From contig JASANC010004705.1 of assembly GCA_030248135.1 (NCBI GenBank), positions 1 to 64,000 on the forward strand: 64,000 nt of DNA, in the 5' to 3' direction. The translations under genes and the position numbers were made by a program. The DNA comes from Theristus sp. LFF4_11 (taxonomy: Eukaryota; Nematoda; Chromadorea; Monhysterida; Xyalidae). The notes beneath the pieces were generated by a model. That model was given only the letters and a program-made list of their open reading frames with translations. It did not search any database and was not told where the DNA came from. This document shows positions 20,486-31,700 of this stretch, in pieces; the first letter of the stretch is position 1; each line of letters starts with the position of its first letter.

Positions 20486-21799
20486 ATGGAGGAAGAAGAC
20501 AGAGTTGAAGCAGAGAATGAATTTCGAAAATATATCAACAAATTGATCGAAGCCAAACAGTACGACACGGTGTCTGCGCTTTCCAAAGTCGCGGACAGTA
20601 CTATCACGATGATGTGTGATGTCAAAAGTTGGATGAAGAAGGCTCTGACGCCATGGTCACAAGGGGTTGCCGATGCTGCCACCCATTTCATTGATGAATT
20701 ATTTCACAAACAGATCGAGTCAACTGAACCGAAAGCCAAGAAAGAGAAGCTGTACGTTACGTTTGCCAATGAAGAGGCAACAAATGGACACAGTGTGAAT
20801 CTGGAAGACAAAGGAAACGAGAAAATTGACACGAAGACAATAGAACTCGACGCCAGTCTATTCGCAAAAGGTGGAAAAGCTGGAAACGAAGAATCCGCAA
20901 GTCCCGAGGAGAAGGAACCAGACGGTTGGGAGATTCGAGAAGAAATTGAAACAGAGACGTCTGAACAGAAAGGTGTCGTTGCGGAACAGAAAGAGAATGA
21001 AGATGAAAAGAATGGTGAACAGACGGAAAAAACAAGTCCAACTATCCGAAAAAGAAGTGGTGCGAAGAAACTGAAGAACGAAAAGAAAAAAAGGAAACGG
21101 TCACGAAGCAGGAAGTCGTCTAGTAGTAGTAGCAGTAGTCGTAGTTGTTCAACATGCACGTCGAACAGCGAAAGTTCAAGTTCAAGTGATGAAAGCGAGA
21201 AATCTGAACCAAAGAAAAAGAAAATGAAGAAGTGGAACACTGAAAAGACGGAAGAAGTGATACACGAGGCAGAAGAAGAAACGAAACGTGTGTTGTTGGT
21301 TGGTGATTCACAGATTTCGTCAAGTCGTTTGCCGAACTTGTTGGAAAACAAGGTGCTAGTGGCGAGTTACAGTGGTTTGATGGTCCCCGAGTTGCAAGCG
21401 ATGATGTACAATATGGACGTGACACAGTTTGATCACGTCGTGATTTCTATCGGAACCAATGATTTGCGATGTGGTAGAGAGGTCAACGAGATAGTGCAAG
21501 CGGTGAACAATATGCTCGATAGCTTCGACGACATGAATATGAAATGTACGGTGTGGTTTATGGCCGTGCCAATTGTGACGAAGTTTCTGGTGTGCGGTCA
21601 GTTCTTCAGCTACAATAAATCACGAGAAAGGACCACTCAGTTGAACTCCCATTTTGAATATTGCTGTAACAACAAAGTGAAATTCTTGTTTTGCGAGCAT
21701 GGTCAGCAGACAGTTGACGGAGTGCATATGACGAACAGTTGTTTGAACGAGATGATGAATCAATTCTGTGCAGCTAGCGGAATGAACATTTTGGAGTAA
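20486..21799 (+). CDS. Accessory protein of the BEL/Pao element with C-terminal SGNH/GDSL hydrolase domain (437 aa)
   Basis: N-terminal about 110 residues look helical. Residues about 110-200 are Glu/Lys-rich and acidic. Residues about 190-250 hold a strongly basic stretch and a Ser/Arg-Ser run (nuclear-signal and RS-domain like), followed by KKKKMKKW. Residues about 265-437 form an SGNH hydrolase domain: block I GDSQ (Ser275), block II SYSG (Gly297), block III GTND (Asn325), block V DGVH (Asp411, His414), with alternating hydrophobic strands between. All catalytic residues are present. There is no signal peptide, so the protein should be cytosolic or nuclear. Substrate is unknown. SGNH esterases are known in ORF1 proteins of some CR1/L2-type LINEs; I know of none in enveloped BEL/Pao elements. 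Codon use looks like the rest of the element and the frame is intact. Confidence 0.85.
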   Translation: MEEEDRVEAENEFRKYINKLIEAKQYDTVSALSKVADSTITMMCDVKSWMKKALTPWSQGVADAATHFIDELFHKQIESTEPKAKKEKLYVTFANEEATNGHSVNLEDKGNEKIDTKTIELDASLFAKGGKAGNEESASPEEKEPDGWEIREEIETETSEQKGVVAEQKENEDEKNGEQTEKTSPTIRKRSGAKKLKNEKKKRKRSRSRKSSSSSSSSRSCSTCTSNSESSSSSDESEKSEPKKKKMKKWNTEKTEEVIHEAEEETKRVLLVGDSQISSSRLPNLLENKVLVASYSGLMVPELQAMMYNMDVTQFDHVVISIGTNDLRCGREVNEIVQAVNNMLDSFDDMNMKCTVWFMAVPIVTKFLVCGQFFSYNKSRERTTQLNSHFEYCCNNKVKFLFCEHGQQTVDGVHMTNSCLNEMMNQFCAASGMNILE

Positions 21800-22057
21800 A
21801 TTTTTGTCTGGGGAATAATCATTTTTGTTGGGACAGTTGGTTGCAATTTATCAACACGATTCGCAAGAAAATTTTGTTTACTTTGTTCAAGTTTTCGCGT
21901 GCTACACATTTTCATTTCATGGTGCTTCTCTTGCTTTACCCATTGTTGATCAATGTTTGCTTCCATGTTGGATCATCATTTTATTCCGTTTGATTTTTTT
22001 TGAGTCATATCAAAGCCCTAGTGCTAATGCATTTTTAATTCCTTAGTCGAACACTTT

Positions 22058-22068
22058 TCTGGTGGGAG
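22058..22068 (+). promoter_or_regulatory. Polypurine tract
   Basis: The purine-rich run GGTGGGAG (22061-22068, one T) directly abuts the TG of the 3' LTR, the expected primer site for plus-strand DNA synthesis. It is short, as in other BEL/Pao elements. Confidence 0.65.
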
Positions 22069-22641
22069 TGTCGCTAATTGCATAGCGATTTTCCAAGTAC
22101 TTATTTGTTTGTGTGTCTGTTTTCGTAATTTCCAATTATTATGAGATTCATAATTTTTGTAACGCGTGCGTCTTTTTGTAAGTCAGTGCCAGACACGAGT
22201 CTGTTGAATATCCGGTTCGCAGAAAGAGACGCGCCTTTTTTTTCTCTCCTAACGGGACATGAAGTGGCGTTCTGAGATAAAGCCTTTTGTGTGTACAGTT
22301 GTTGTTGTTGTTGCGTCGCGTAAGCTGAGATAGCCGCCCACGAAAGAGAGAGGCGGGCTTCATGAGAAGATTCCGTTATCTTGTGATTTTTGGGCATTCT
22401 TGAGAAAAGGATGTAGCTTGGTGGGATTTGTTCGTCTCGAAATATCGTTGTAAAATGTTGGTTTTGATGGAGTCTGTTGTACGAGAGGAAAAATGCTGTC
22501 ATGAAATAATTTTGCTAACTTGTTGAATCGTACGTACATTTTGATTTTTTCCAATAAAGATACTGGATGAGGACAAATCGGAATCTCAAGTAATTAGAAA
22601 AAGAACTAGTAGCGATCAAATCAAATCTAGTTTTTTCTACA
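22069..22641 (+). repeat. 3' long terminal repeat (573 bp)
   Basis: Same length as the 5' LTR and, by eye, identical. AATAAA at 22553-22558 would serve as the element's polyadenylation signal. Confidence 0.95.
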
Positions 22642-22646
22642 CAGGG
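22642..22646 (+). repeat. Target-site duplication, right (CAGGG)
   Basis: Matches the five bases at 10640-10644 on the other side of the element. Confidence 0.9.
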
Positions 22647-22768
22647 TGACGAAAAAACATCGGCGACAACATTGGTTTTTCTACGCGAAAAGTGGGAATT
22701 TTATGCAATTCAAGATGCAGTTGGCAAAAACTGGTGTAGTTTCAAAAGAGCAGTGTCGCACGTCTCAC

Positions 22769-25700
22769 CAAATAAATGTCGATACTTTTGACGTAGCTGA
22801 TGCGCGGCAGCGACTGCCGAACGCCAGTGCTGATCGTGGTCATCGTGAGCACGGTCGTGATGCCTGCAAAGCACACAGTTCGCTTCGTCTCGTTCAGTGT
22901 GCTGCACTGTTCGCATTATTCGAGTTCTTTGTGCTTTTTGAACAATCGATTTGCTGACTGATTTGTGAAATCACCGATTTCTATATACCGTGAACCAACC
23001 CACTGTGTTATGTTCAAGACACAAATGCGACAACACGAACGCATGATTTTGTCATTTTTTTCGTGGAAAGGAGGCGGAGTAATGTTGAATGGATCTGTGG
23101 AAAATCCACACAGCTGAAAACTGAACTCGCTGTTTCGCGTCCGAACACACTGCGAAAATGACTCAAAATATTGGTACTGTGTGAAAAAATTCCGATTAGT
23201 TTTGCTTTTTTCATTTTCTTGCACAAAACTGCCTGCCGTCAGATTACGTTCGGTTTGCTGATTTCAAATTACTGCGCAGCTGTGAAACAACAGCTGAAAA
23301 ATTTCAAAAAAATAATATTGGAAATCAATTATTTTTTAACGTTTCATGTTTAGCTTTCCGATGTTGTCTGATCGTTGTGAACTCAAAAATCAATGCTGGA
23401 AATCAACAAAAACTTTCGCTTTTTTGTTTTTTGTAACAAATTGTATCGCACGTTGCTGAAAGCCGACACAAAAAAAACTAAGACGCCACCGCTAACCGAA
23501 AATATTTGAAAAAAATGGTTATTTGTCGCGGCGCCCTGCACACACCACACAAACGCTACTCACGCGCTTCACTATCACAATAAATAAAAAACGCATCTCG
23601 AAAGTTGCTAAAAAAACTTTTTCTAGCGTGCGTATTTTTGCATCGTGCGCGTGTCCATCCAAAACTATGGATGTATTTTATCCGGAAAGCCGATGCTAAA
23701 TTGTACGCATATTTATTGGTATATAGGAAGATGTGGAGTAAAAATATGGATTTGCATAACATGAAATACGGTCCATTCTTGTGCAGTTCAAAAGGCAGCG
23801 CGCGCGGCAGGCTCTTTTGTGAGCACATTAGCTGCTGTCGGATGGCTGCCTCCCCGGCTGGCTGGTTGCTATGATGTGCAAGATTTTGTGCATTCGCTCG
23901 GTCGAGCTGGTAAAATGTTCGCGCTGCATCTGCCTCTGCAGAGTTCGTTGAGAAAAAGCACACCAGCACGCGCTCGTTTCGTGGTACACAATATGAACGA
24001 GCAATACAATCATAATAATAACGCGAGCGTGCGCCTGAAGGCCGGCAACCGCGGCGGCCTCGGTCCCGGTTGTCACGTTGCTTATTGCCCCCATTTTTAT
24101 GGTTTATATTCATACTATTCGCATACAATGACCAACAAATCACGTGGGCGGATCTTCAACAAAAACGCCCCACATATAAATGCGCGCCAGTCGACCCAAC
24201 GGGATTTTTTGTACTTTATTTGAATATCAGTTTGCCGCGAATACACAGAACCATATATTTTCTGTGATTTGTTGTAGTGCGGCGCCCGGATGAAAATGAA
24301 ACATCGACAGTGAACAGTGTGAGTGGACTGACCTAAGGCCACACGGGCGGACGTTGCCTCGTGGTTGATCCAAAAGCTGACCCATGAAAGCATGACGATT
24401 AGAATGCAAGGCAGATAGGTTTGGAAGATAAAGTAGCCGATGCTGCGTTGAAGGTAGAACTCCAGTGACAGTCGTTGATACGAACCTGTAGATGAAAAAC
24501 TTGAAAAATCAGCAACAACAGACAACGAATACAGCAGTCTCAACTGTAAACCGAATAAGAAAGCTCGTTAAACGTCATAAATTTTATTTTAAAATCAAAG
24601 TCATCCGTGCGACACCTGTTGATGTAGACACCGTACGATTTGCTGTATGATAGCTGATTATGGTAAACTGAGGAATTTCTGCTTGATCAACGCCGCGCAC
24701 CGAGTTCTTGCCTTCGCGCCACGTCATCAATACCTCGCTCATCGTGTAGCCGTCTGAAAAAAGAATAAAACTGAAAAATGGGAGAAATCTTTGATTTTTT
24801 TCGAAAACATTCATTATAAATAGCTCGCTTAATTCAAAACTGATAACGAACAGCTTTCAATTTCGATGGTGCACTTTTGAGAGTCGAGCGGATAATTTCG
24901 GAGATCCATGTGACAGGCGAGTGTAGAAGTGAACCTGAAAACCGTGTTTGCTTGTATTTTATAGCTGCCAAATCCTACACTGTAATTCACATCCAGTCGT
25001 TGAAAATAAGCTCGAACTACGCCGGAGCCATTTTACGCACGAACCTCATTCCGTAGGCAATGTAGCCGTCGCTGTACAACCTGAGCATTTTGTTCGTCTC
25101 GGTCACGTCGTGCAGGAATGAGTTCTTGTCGTTCGCAAGAAACGTGTCCGGAACCCATATTGATCTGACGTTCAAAAATTTTAATAGCGTTTTTTAGTCG
25201 AACGTAATAAAAAAATTAAAGCGGCATTCATGTAGCAGTATTTTGTGTTAAAACATAGCTACGCGGTCACCAAACACTGCTTCATGAATGCCCCTTGATA
25301 GCGGTGATTTTATGCGGCGCGCCTTGCAACGGCGTGTATCGCCTTCCGTGCGGCATGAGCTGCACTTTTTTGCGTTGTTCAGCGTTTTTTTACCTCGCAA
25401 AATCGCCGGAGAGCGTCATGGACGTGCGCTCCTTCTCCTCCGCCCACGCGAGCCGTTCATCGGTCCAGTACTGATGCAGGTACATGGTCACCGTGTAGTC
25501 CATGTTGACCTCGCTGACACTGTCGAAGCTGGCAACCACGATGTCCATCTCAAGTAGCATCGCTTCCCCTGCAACAGCGAGACAATCATGTTTTTATAAG
25601 TCAGAAGACTTTTTATCAATTTGCGCTTGTGCCCACGTTTGCTCTCGTATGTGTACAAGTGTAACATTCACAAGTCACAATCCTTGTTGAAGTCACTCAA

Positions 25701-28018
25701 AAAAAAACTGAACACAGTAGATTTCAGAGAGCGCACATGATCAGGAACTGTCATTTACAGCATCTTGTAACGCTCTGTGTTGTAACGTGTCATCATGTAA
25801 CTCTGCGTTTTCTTCCAACCAGGAACATACTCCAGTTTCATGTATGCTCCAGTCTGCCCATGTGCGTTCGTTTTTCTTTTTTATTGCTTCTTCACGGAGC
25901 GATCGTTCGCGTTTTGATTTCTTTCCTGAGGCGCGAACGAACAACTGGAGAGAATGGAGGTGCTCCATAGGCAAACAAAACGTTCGTCGCAGTCGCGTCA
26001 GCGGATTCAGAACGCGCAGCAATATCAGGCTGTGATGACGCAAGCAAAGCTACATGTACTTGAAAACGGCGCTGCCTTCTCACTCACAGCCCTTTTACAG
26101 GCTGTCTGTAACTTCTTCGTGGCGTGCGTGCACATGTCATTTGCGTGAAACGATGATCTTTGCGTGTGTCTGGCCTGCCCGTCTGCTTGTTGTGCCCGTG
26201 TTTTGTTGTTTTCCAGCGCCCACAGCACTTTTTGGCGTGTCTTCTGTCCAGCTATGCACGCACTCACACACACTCGCACAGATCTCCATCAATGCGTCAC
26301 ACTGTGTTCTCAAACGCGTGAAATCTCTGCTCACTGTGTTACGGAGCTTTTTGGCGCACATATATGACACGAGTGAAATCGATGATGATAACTAGTGACA
26401 CGGAGAATATTCGCGCCCATGCAAACTGTCGAAGCGTGTATGTGCAATTGGTCGGTGAGAACTAAAAACACTCGCAAAAAGCCGAGAACACGTATGATCA
26501 TGATATGCGAACCATACGATACACGCGCCATAACGGATCGCCTGAGACGCAAAAGAACAGCGGCAGAGAACAAGGGGCGAGCGCCTTTGACGGCCGATGA
26601 GAAGCAGAGCGTGATGATAGGGTGCGCGTCAACCAGCGCCAGCGCACGCACACTCGCTGGCCCGCGGAACCGCAGCAGCAGTTGCGAACTCGTGTTTTCC
26701 ACTGAACGCAGCACACATGTATGTTCGTCTGTTTTGTACGTCTGTCCCTCTTTCGCCCCCTTTCGTTCTCTCTTCTTTTTCAAGACCATTTTAGTCTCAT
26801 TATACGCAGACACACGTTCACACACACACACACACACAGACATGCGGTATTCCGCCAGCGTTTTTCGGCGGTTTTACTGTGTCACTTCAGCACACGGTCT
26901 GACGGTCCAGGCCTTTAAAGCAAAGTAAATAATTAAGTCGCTACAGAAATATACAAAATGCACACACAGCCGATTGCGTGCCCAGAAGCGTGTTACATGG
27001 CGGGGTGCCTACACGTCATAAACACACACCAGTGGAACCACGAAACTTTCAGTGTTTTGTCCGTGTCCGCCCACATGGCACAAAGAACAAATCAGATTGT
27101 GTCCAGTGAGCATGGGCACAAGTAATGCAACAGTAAAAAACGTCCGCAGCTTTTGAGCTTCTTACACTGTACTTGTGGTGTAGGAACGAGCTTACAAATC
27201 AGTGAGTCAGTTCATTTTCTCAACCATTCGACAATACTACAGCTAAAAAAACACACACTTCAATACATGCGAGGCACCGCAGTGTGGCGCTGAGAAACCA
27301 CGCTCCAGTGTAACAGTGATCAATCAAAAAACACTCTGCCATTCTGAGAAACGACGTTTGTAGCAGAAAAAAACCATGACGCATTTTCAAACACGGATAT
27401 TTCTCGTTTCTCTAAGTGGTGTTGAACAAGCGACTGTTTTTTTGTATTTGACTGTTTGAACATGATTATTTTCAACGCCGCAAACCACCAAGTTCACATC
27501 TCAAACCTCTGCTTTTGCGTTTCAGCTGTTGAATTGGTGAGAAACAGGCATTTTATTCCGTCAGGAACACACAGGCACTCAGATAATAATCACTCTGTCG
27601 TCAGTTTTACCAGCCACCATCAACCAAACCAGCCAGTCAAAAAGGGACTAATTTAAAAAAAAGGTGTTGGCGTGGGTAGTCAGTTGAAATTCAGATGCAA
27701 CCGTGGTGGTCGGTGTACAGCAAGCAATGCGCTTGCTTTATATTGCACCGTCAGTGTTCACTCACAGATTTGTGTGCAATCGTGAAATTAATTATAAATG
27801 CATGAGATAATTTGAAGTGATTTATTGTGTTGGCACAAAAAGCGAATGTCGCCTCCTATCCCTAATGCTAACCGCCGAAACCGGGCCGCAAGCGAATATC
27901 GTAGCCTTTGAGCAACTGTTCCAACAGATACGAAGCGTTCGAGTAAGTTTTGTTTGGTGCGGTGGTGGTTGCCTCGAAATGCGACAACGTCACCAGAGCG
28001 TTGTTGGACTGCTCGGTT
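22769..28018 (-). CDS. GABA receptor, RDL/beta type: 5' exons 1-7 (ligand-binding domain, M1, M2)
   Basis: Minus-strand exons: 27873-28018, 25394-25568, 25045-25164, 24852-24934, 24616-24753, 24333-24485, 22769-22863, continuing at 10599 beyond the retroelement. The 83-, 138- and 153-bp exons match lengths conserved in animal GABA-A receptor genes. The extracellular domain includes [38 protein letters not shown] and [20 protein letters not shown]. The Cys-loop [15 protein letters not shown] has exactly 13 residues between the cysteines. M1 begins [21 protein letters not shown]2 is [20 protein letters not shown] with Ala at 2' and Thr at 6', the anion-channel pattern of RDL, GAB-1 and LGC-37. 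It is closest to that beta/RDL clade. The eleven junctions seen are all in phase, giving about 580 residues without the signal peptide exon. Confidence 0.9.
25221..25294. repeat. Palindromic MITE, copy 1 (GABA receptor intron)
   Basis: The sequence opens GCGGCATTCATG.AGCAGTATTT and closes with the near reverse complement ACTGCTTCATGAATGCCCC. Related copies are at 43015-43101 and, as a half copy, 48260-48305. This copy sits in the intron between the second and third listed exons of the RDL-type gene. Confidence 0.65.
26821..26838 (+). repeat. (CA)n microsatellite
   Basis: A short run of about nine CA dinucleotides in the large first intron of the RDL-type gene. Several weaker CA/TG-rich stretches lie nearby (25.6-27 kb and 30.3-37 kb). 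Confidence 0.8.
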
Positions 28019-28575
28019 CTGAAAATGGGCTCAACAAGCTGAAAGGCTGTTGCTGTTGACGTTTGATTGGAAGGATAAAAATGGACAGAATTCACCGACA
28101 ATTGCAGGACTGGAAGAATCTAAACACAGGGCAGCTCTGAGGATGTGCACTGATTTTACAGATTTGCAAACAAAGCAAACAACAAATCAATCAAACATCA
28201 ATCAGTCACCTTGGAAAAATGACCACTAGAATGGTGATTTTAATGATAAACCAGAGCAATGCGCTGCATATGCTGGTTCGACGACGCCGGGCAGACGGGT
28301 CAACGCGTGCACAGCTGCGCAGTTTGATGATGCGATGCTCAGCGGTGCACATCTGCTCGACCATCGTTGCAAATTGCAAGCCTTTGGAGTTTTACCGAAT
28401 CGTGTGCTGACGAATATAGTTGACAGCCGCTTATCAGTTCCTGAACCTACAGTACATTTGCAGCATGAGTGCAACGCGCTATTGGAAAAAACACTCGGTG
28501 CTGCTGCGGCTGGGTGGATATGTTGCGTCGTGACACGACGACACGCGGACTCGTCACGAAGCCACGAACGAACAC

Positions 28576-28754
28576 TGTTTAATCAAGCACATCAGGGTCG
28601 CAATGAAGATGCATAAAACTGCGAACAGCCTCTGCAGTTGGATAATAAGAATGCGCGGTTGTGCGTTTTGGTTCGGCGATGGTGGTTTCGATGGATCCAA
28701 TTTATAAGCCGCGGCGTTCTTTGCTGTTAGTGCCCGTTGATTTATGGCGTACAT
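28576..28754 (-). CDS. Tentative signal-peptide exon of the RDL-type GABA receptor
   Basis: A minus-strand open stretch from ATG at 28754 contains a hydrophobic run (LFAVLCIFIATLMCL) and then CA/GTGTTC, a donor whose phase fits the acceptor at 28018 (joining to Gln-Thr-Glu-Gln). The hydrophobic run starts about 40 residues after this ATG, which is long for a signal peptide. The real start may be another exon or an internal codon. Confidence 0.3.
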
Positions 28755-31700
28755 GTACGTGCCAACATTGCGGTACACGACTGCAGCGCAGTGGAGCGGT
28801 AAACCAGCTGTCACGACACGTCACAACATCGTTCTGTCATGGTTGGCAATAATAAGCGCGTCAACGTCGTCAGTCGTTCTCAATAAAATTGAACTGAAAT
28901 GCACAGTTTGCCACAGCTGAACTTGATGGAAATAAAATGAACTGACATACATAAAAAATTGAATATTTTCGGTTGAAAATTAAAGAAATGGAACAGTTTT
29001 TTAGGTCTCGTCTAAAAGCTTGCTGCGAAGAAAAACAAAACAGTGACATATTGTTCAGAACGTTATAATTATGTATGAGCGTACAATTAATGAATGAAAT
29101 GAAACTCAATGAAAAGCCAGAAACTCAATGAAATTTAAATTACCGATAATTTATTGAACAGATGCTCAGCGTATGCTAGTTATTGCAGGCACTGGTGGTA
29201 CAGTGTATGTAACAGCACCTCAAAGTCTAATGAATGACAGACAGCCCAACCAAAATCATGTTGCACTAAATGATAACACTGCACTGCATGATAATTAATA
29301 TCTCGCACAATATTTTAATGATCATTACAAATAGAAATGAATTATCTGAACATTACAATCTATAAAATAATAAAGATAACATGAATTAATCAATCGATTT
29401 TCAACGAACTAAAATTCACATGCACAGCTTAAACGACAGACGATGGATGTAGCTGGTCTGGACCGAGCTTGCAAACAAAACAACGGCATCACGGGAAGCA
29501 TCGCCTCTGCTTTCATTTTGAATGATCCAGCTCAGTCACAACAACCAAAAACCACTGAACGCAATTGAAGGAAAAGTTGCACAAGCCGTCAGTATAAATG
29601 GCGACATGTCTGGCTGGCATGAATTAACCGATCACGCCAAACAGTCGGTGCGCGAGCGCACAATGCAACTGAACGATGATGGCTGACTTGCACGTGAACA
29701 GAGTGCACCGACCTGCTGACAGCCTTGGTCAAATGCGCTCCGCGGCACTCGAGTGTACGTGATTAGCGTGCAATGACTGTCTCCATGGACTATCCCTCTG
29801 TTCTTACTGCACAGCCTCAGTACCACAAGCAGCGGGTCGTGAAGTTTTAAGTAAAAAGAAAACTTGATCAGCTTGCTTCGTTGCTATCGCCAGCCAGCGC
29901 ACAAACACACACACGCGCGCGCGGCTTTCAATTTGTAAAAGCTTACGCACGCGGCGCGCTGGCAGCACGAAAACAGAGCGGTTGGCAAAAAAAATCATTC
30001 CAAGAAAAAGAAAATACAGGTTTGCAGCGCGTGCGAACAACAAGCAGAAGCAGCAGACGATGATGGACGCCGGTGGTTTTAGACGCGCACGTGAGCGCCC
30101 TTGAGCGGCGTAATAATGGGCTGCACACGCACGCAAACGAAACAGTCGCATGACTCGTTGCTCCGCTGAACATGATGAGGCTCCGCCAACGAAAGCAGCA
30201 ATTGGTCGAGCGCACAACCGAGCACAAAACGTGCATATATTGCGCTGGCGCACGCGGGATGCTATTATTGCTGTGCTCTGTTCAACTCGCCGAGTGCAGG
30301 CGAATCTCTGCAAAGCAATAGCGCAATAAGTGACAAATGTGTGTGTGTGCGTGTGCATGAATATAACAAACGCTGAAAATATGCGCGTGTACGCTCACTT
30401 GGACGCAGCGGCATAGGCGCGCGTCAACTTGATAACATGGCCTATGTCGTCGTGTGGCCGGTCGAAAATGCTGCCTGGAGCTGTGTGTTCTGTAGACAAC
30501 AACGCACTTCAAAGATATAGGTGTACATATACGCATCGATGATAGAAGGAAGATGCGACATGCCGAGCATGAACACTTGCGCTGCAGTGCTGAGGCAATG
30601 CGTCACTCACACACACAACGCAAAATGCTGCTGAACGACACTTATCACATGTAACTGAACAGGGTCGCACTTACTAGCTGACAAAAACCAAGAAAAAAGA
30701 AAAAAACAACGTTACTGCAAATACACTCAGGGCACAGCAAGTTTCTAACAACAAAGAAAGCAGGCACAAATTTAAAAAAAATCACGATCGGTATCAAATA
30801 AATTATCCGAACAAGTTTTTGGCATGGCCACTTCCGACCACAAACACTGACATCTAATGATCATGACTGAAAACGTTTTGTGCGAAAAAACGCCTCACCC
30901 TGTGCTCCCAACTTGGACATGCAAAGATGAGTGTTTCGACATAGTCGATATGTGCAAGCGTATACTGAAAATGCGCATGCTCGCTGGACTGCCAGTCGGC
31001 CGTGCAGACATGCGATAAGATGCACCAGCGCTAAAGTACGCTGTTGTACATTGTACGCTTCTGGAAGTATGCCGCAAACAACGCGCATGTGTGCATGCAA
31101 AGAAGCGTTGCACAAAGCACAACATCCAGGGTGCCACACACACAAAAATACACAAGTGAAGAGAAAATGGGCGCTGCGCTGAGCAAAAAGACAGAAAGTA
31201 GCGGCAGCGCATGCGGAGCGTTTTCTCATGTGTCCTCCGGTTGTTTTGGCACACAGTGAGCACGCTGGCCCGGGCCGGGCGCCACTTAACGCCCGCTCGC
31301 GCACGTTCAAGTTGTCACTATTGCGCATTGTATATGCACTGTATCCGATTATCTGTCTCTCTCTCTCTCTCTCGTCTCTGAGAAAAAAACAGTGAACGTA
31401 TGGCTGCACATGTAATTTGTTTCATACGTGCATATGCTTTATCGCCTGCAAATGTTATGTCCTTCGCACAAAGAAACTTTTCGGAAACACGTGCTAGCTC
31501 GTTTTGTGTCGTCTCACTGACGCCCGTGCGTGCTTGCGTTCACTCTCGCGGGCGGCTGAACGCACAAAAACACCAGAGAGGAATAGAAGCGCAGTGGAAT
31601 CGAATTGTTTCACAGGCGATCTGCGTTTAATCTTATCAGCCACCGTCGCTGTCTGGCATTATACACGGCAACGGGCGGGGCATGGTGACGTTTCACTGGC

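Larger units (their letters stand above)
10645..22641 (+). mobile_element. Complete BEL/Pao LTR retrotransposon with envelope and an SGNH-hydrolase accessory gene
   Basis: An 11,997-bp element: LTR (573 bp), primer-binding site, leader, single gag-pol-env frame (2,888 codons), 257-bp gap, second frame (437 codons), purine tract, LTR (573 bp). The LTRs look identical by eye throughout and start TG and end CA. Order protease-RT-RNase H-integrase, the DUF1759-type gag, A17-type protease region and DUF5641-type tail place it in BEL/Pao. The env is phlebovirus-glycoprotein-like. Both frames lack stops, so the copy may be active. It lies antisense within the M2-M3 intron of the GABA receptor gene. 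Without it that intron would be about 167 bp. Confidence 0.95.

Noticed and set aside
20704..21351. 215-codon minus-strand frame over the SGNH gene
   Set aside because: It is a Ser/Phe/Leu-rich shadow of the Glu/Lys/Arg-rich coding strand; no domain, and the opposite strand is clearly coding.
26395..26928. 177-codon plus frame with a CA-repeat-encoded His/Thr run
   Set aside because: It lies within the large first intron of the RDL-type gene, crosses a microsatellite and has no domain.
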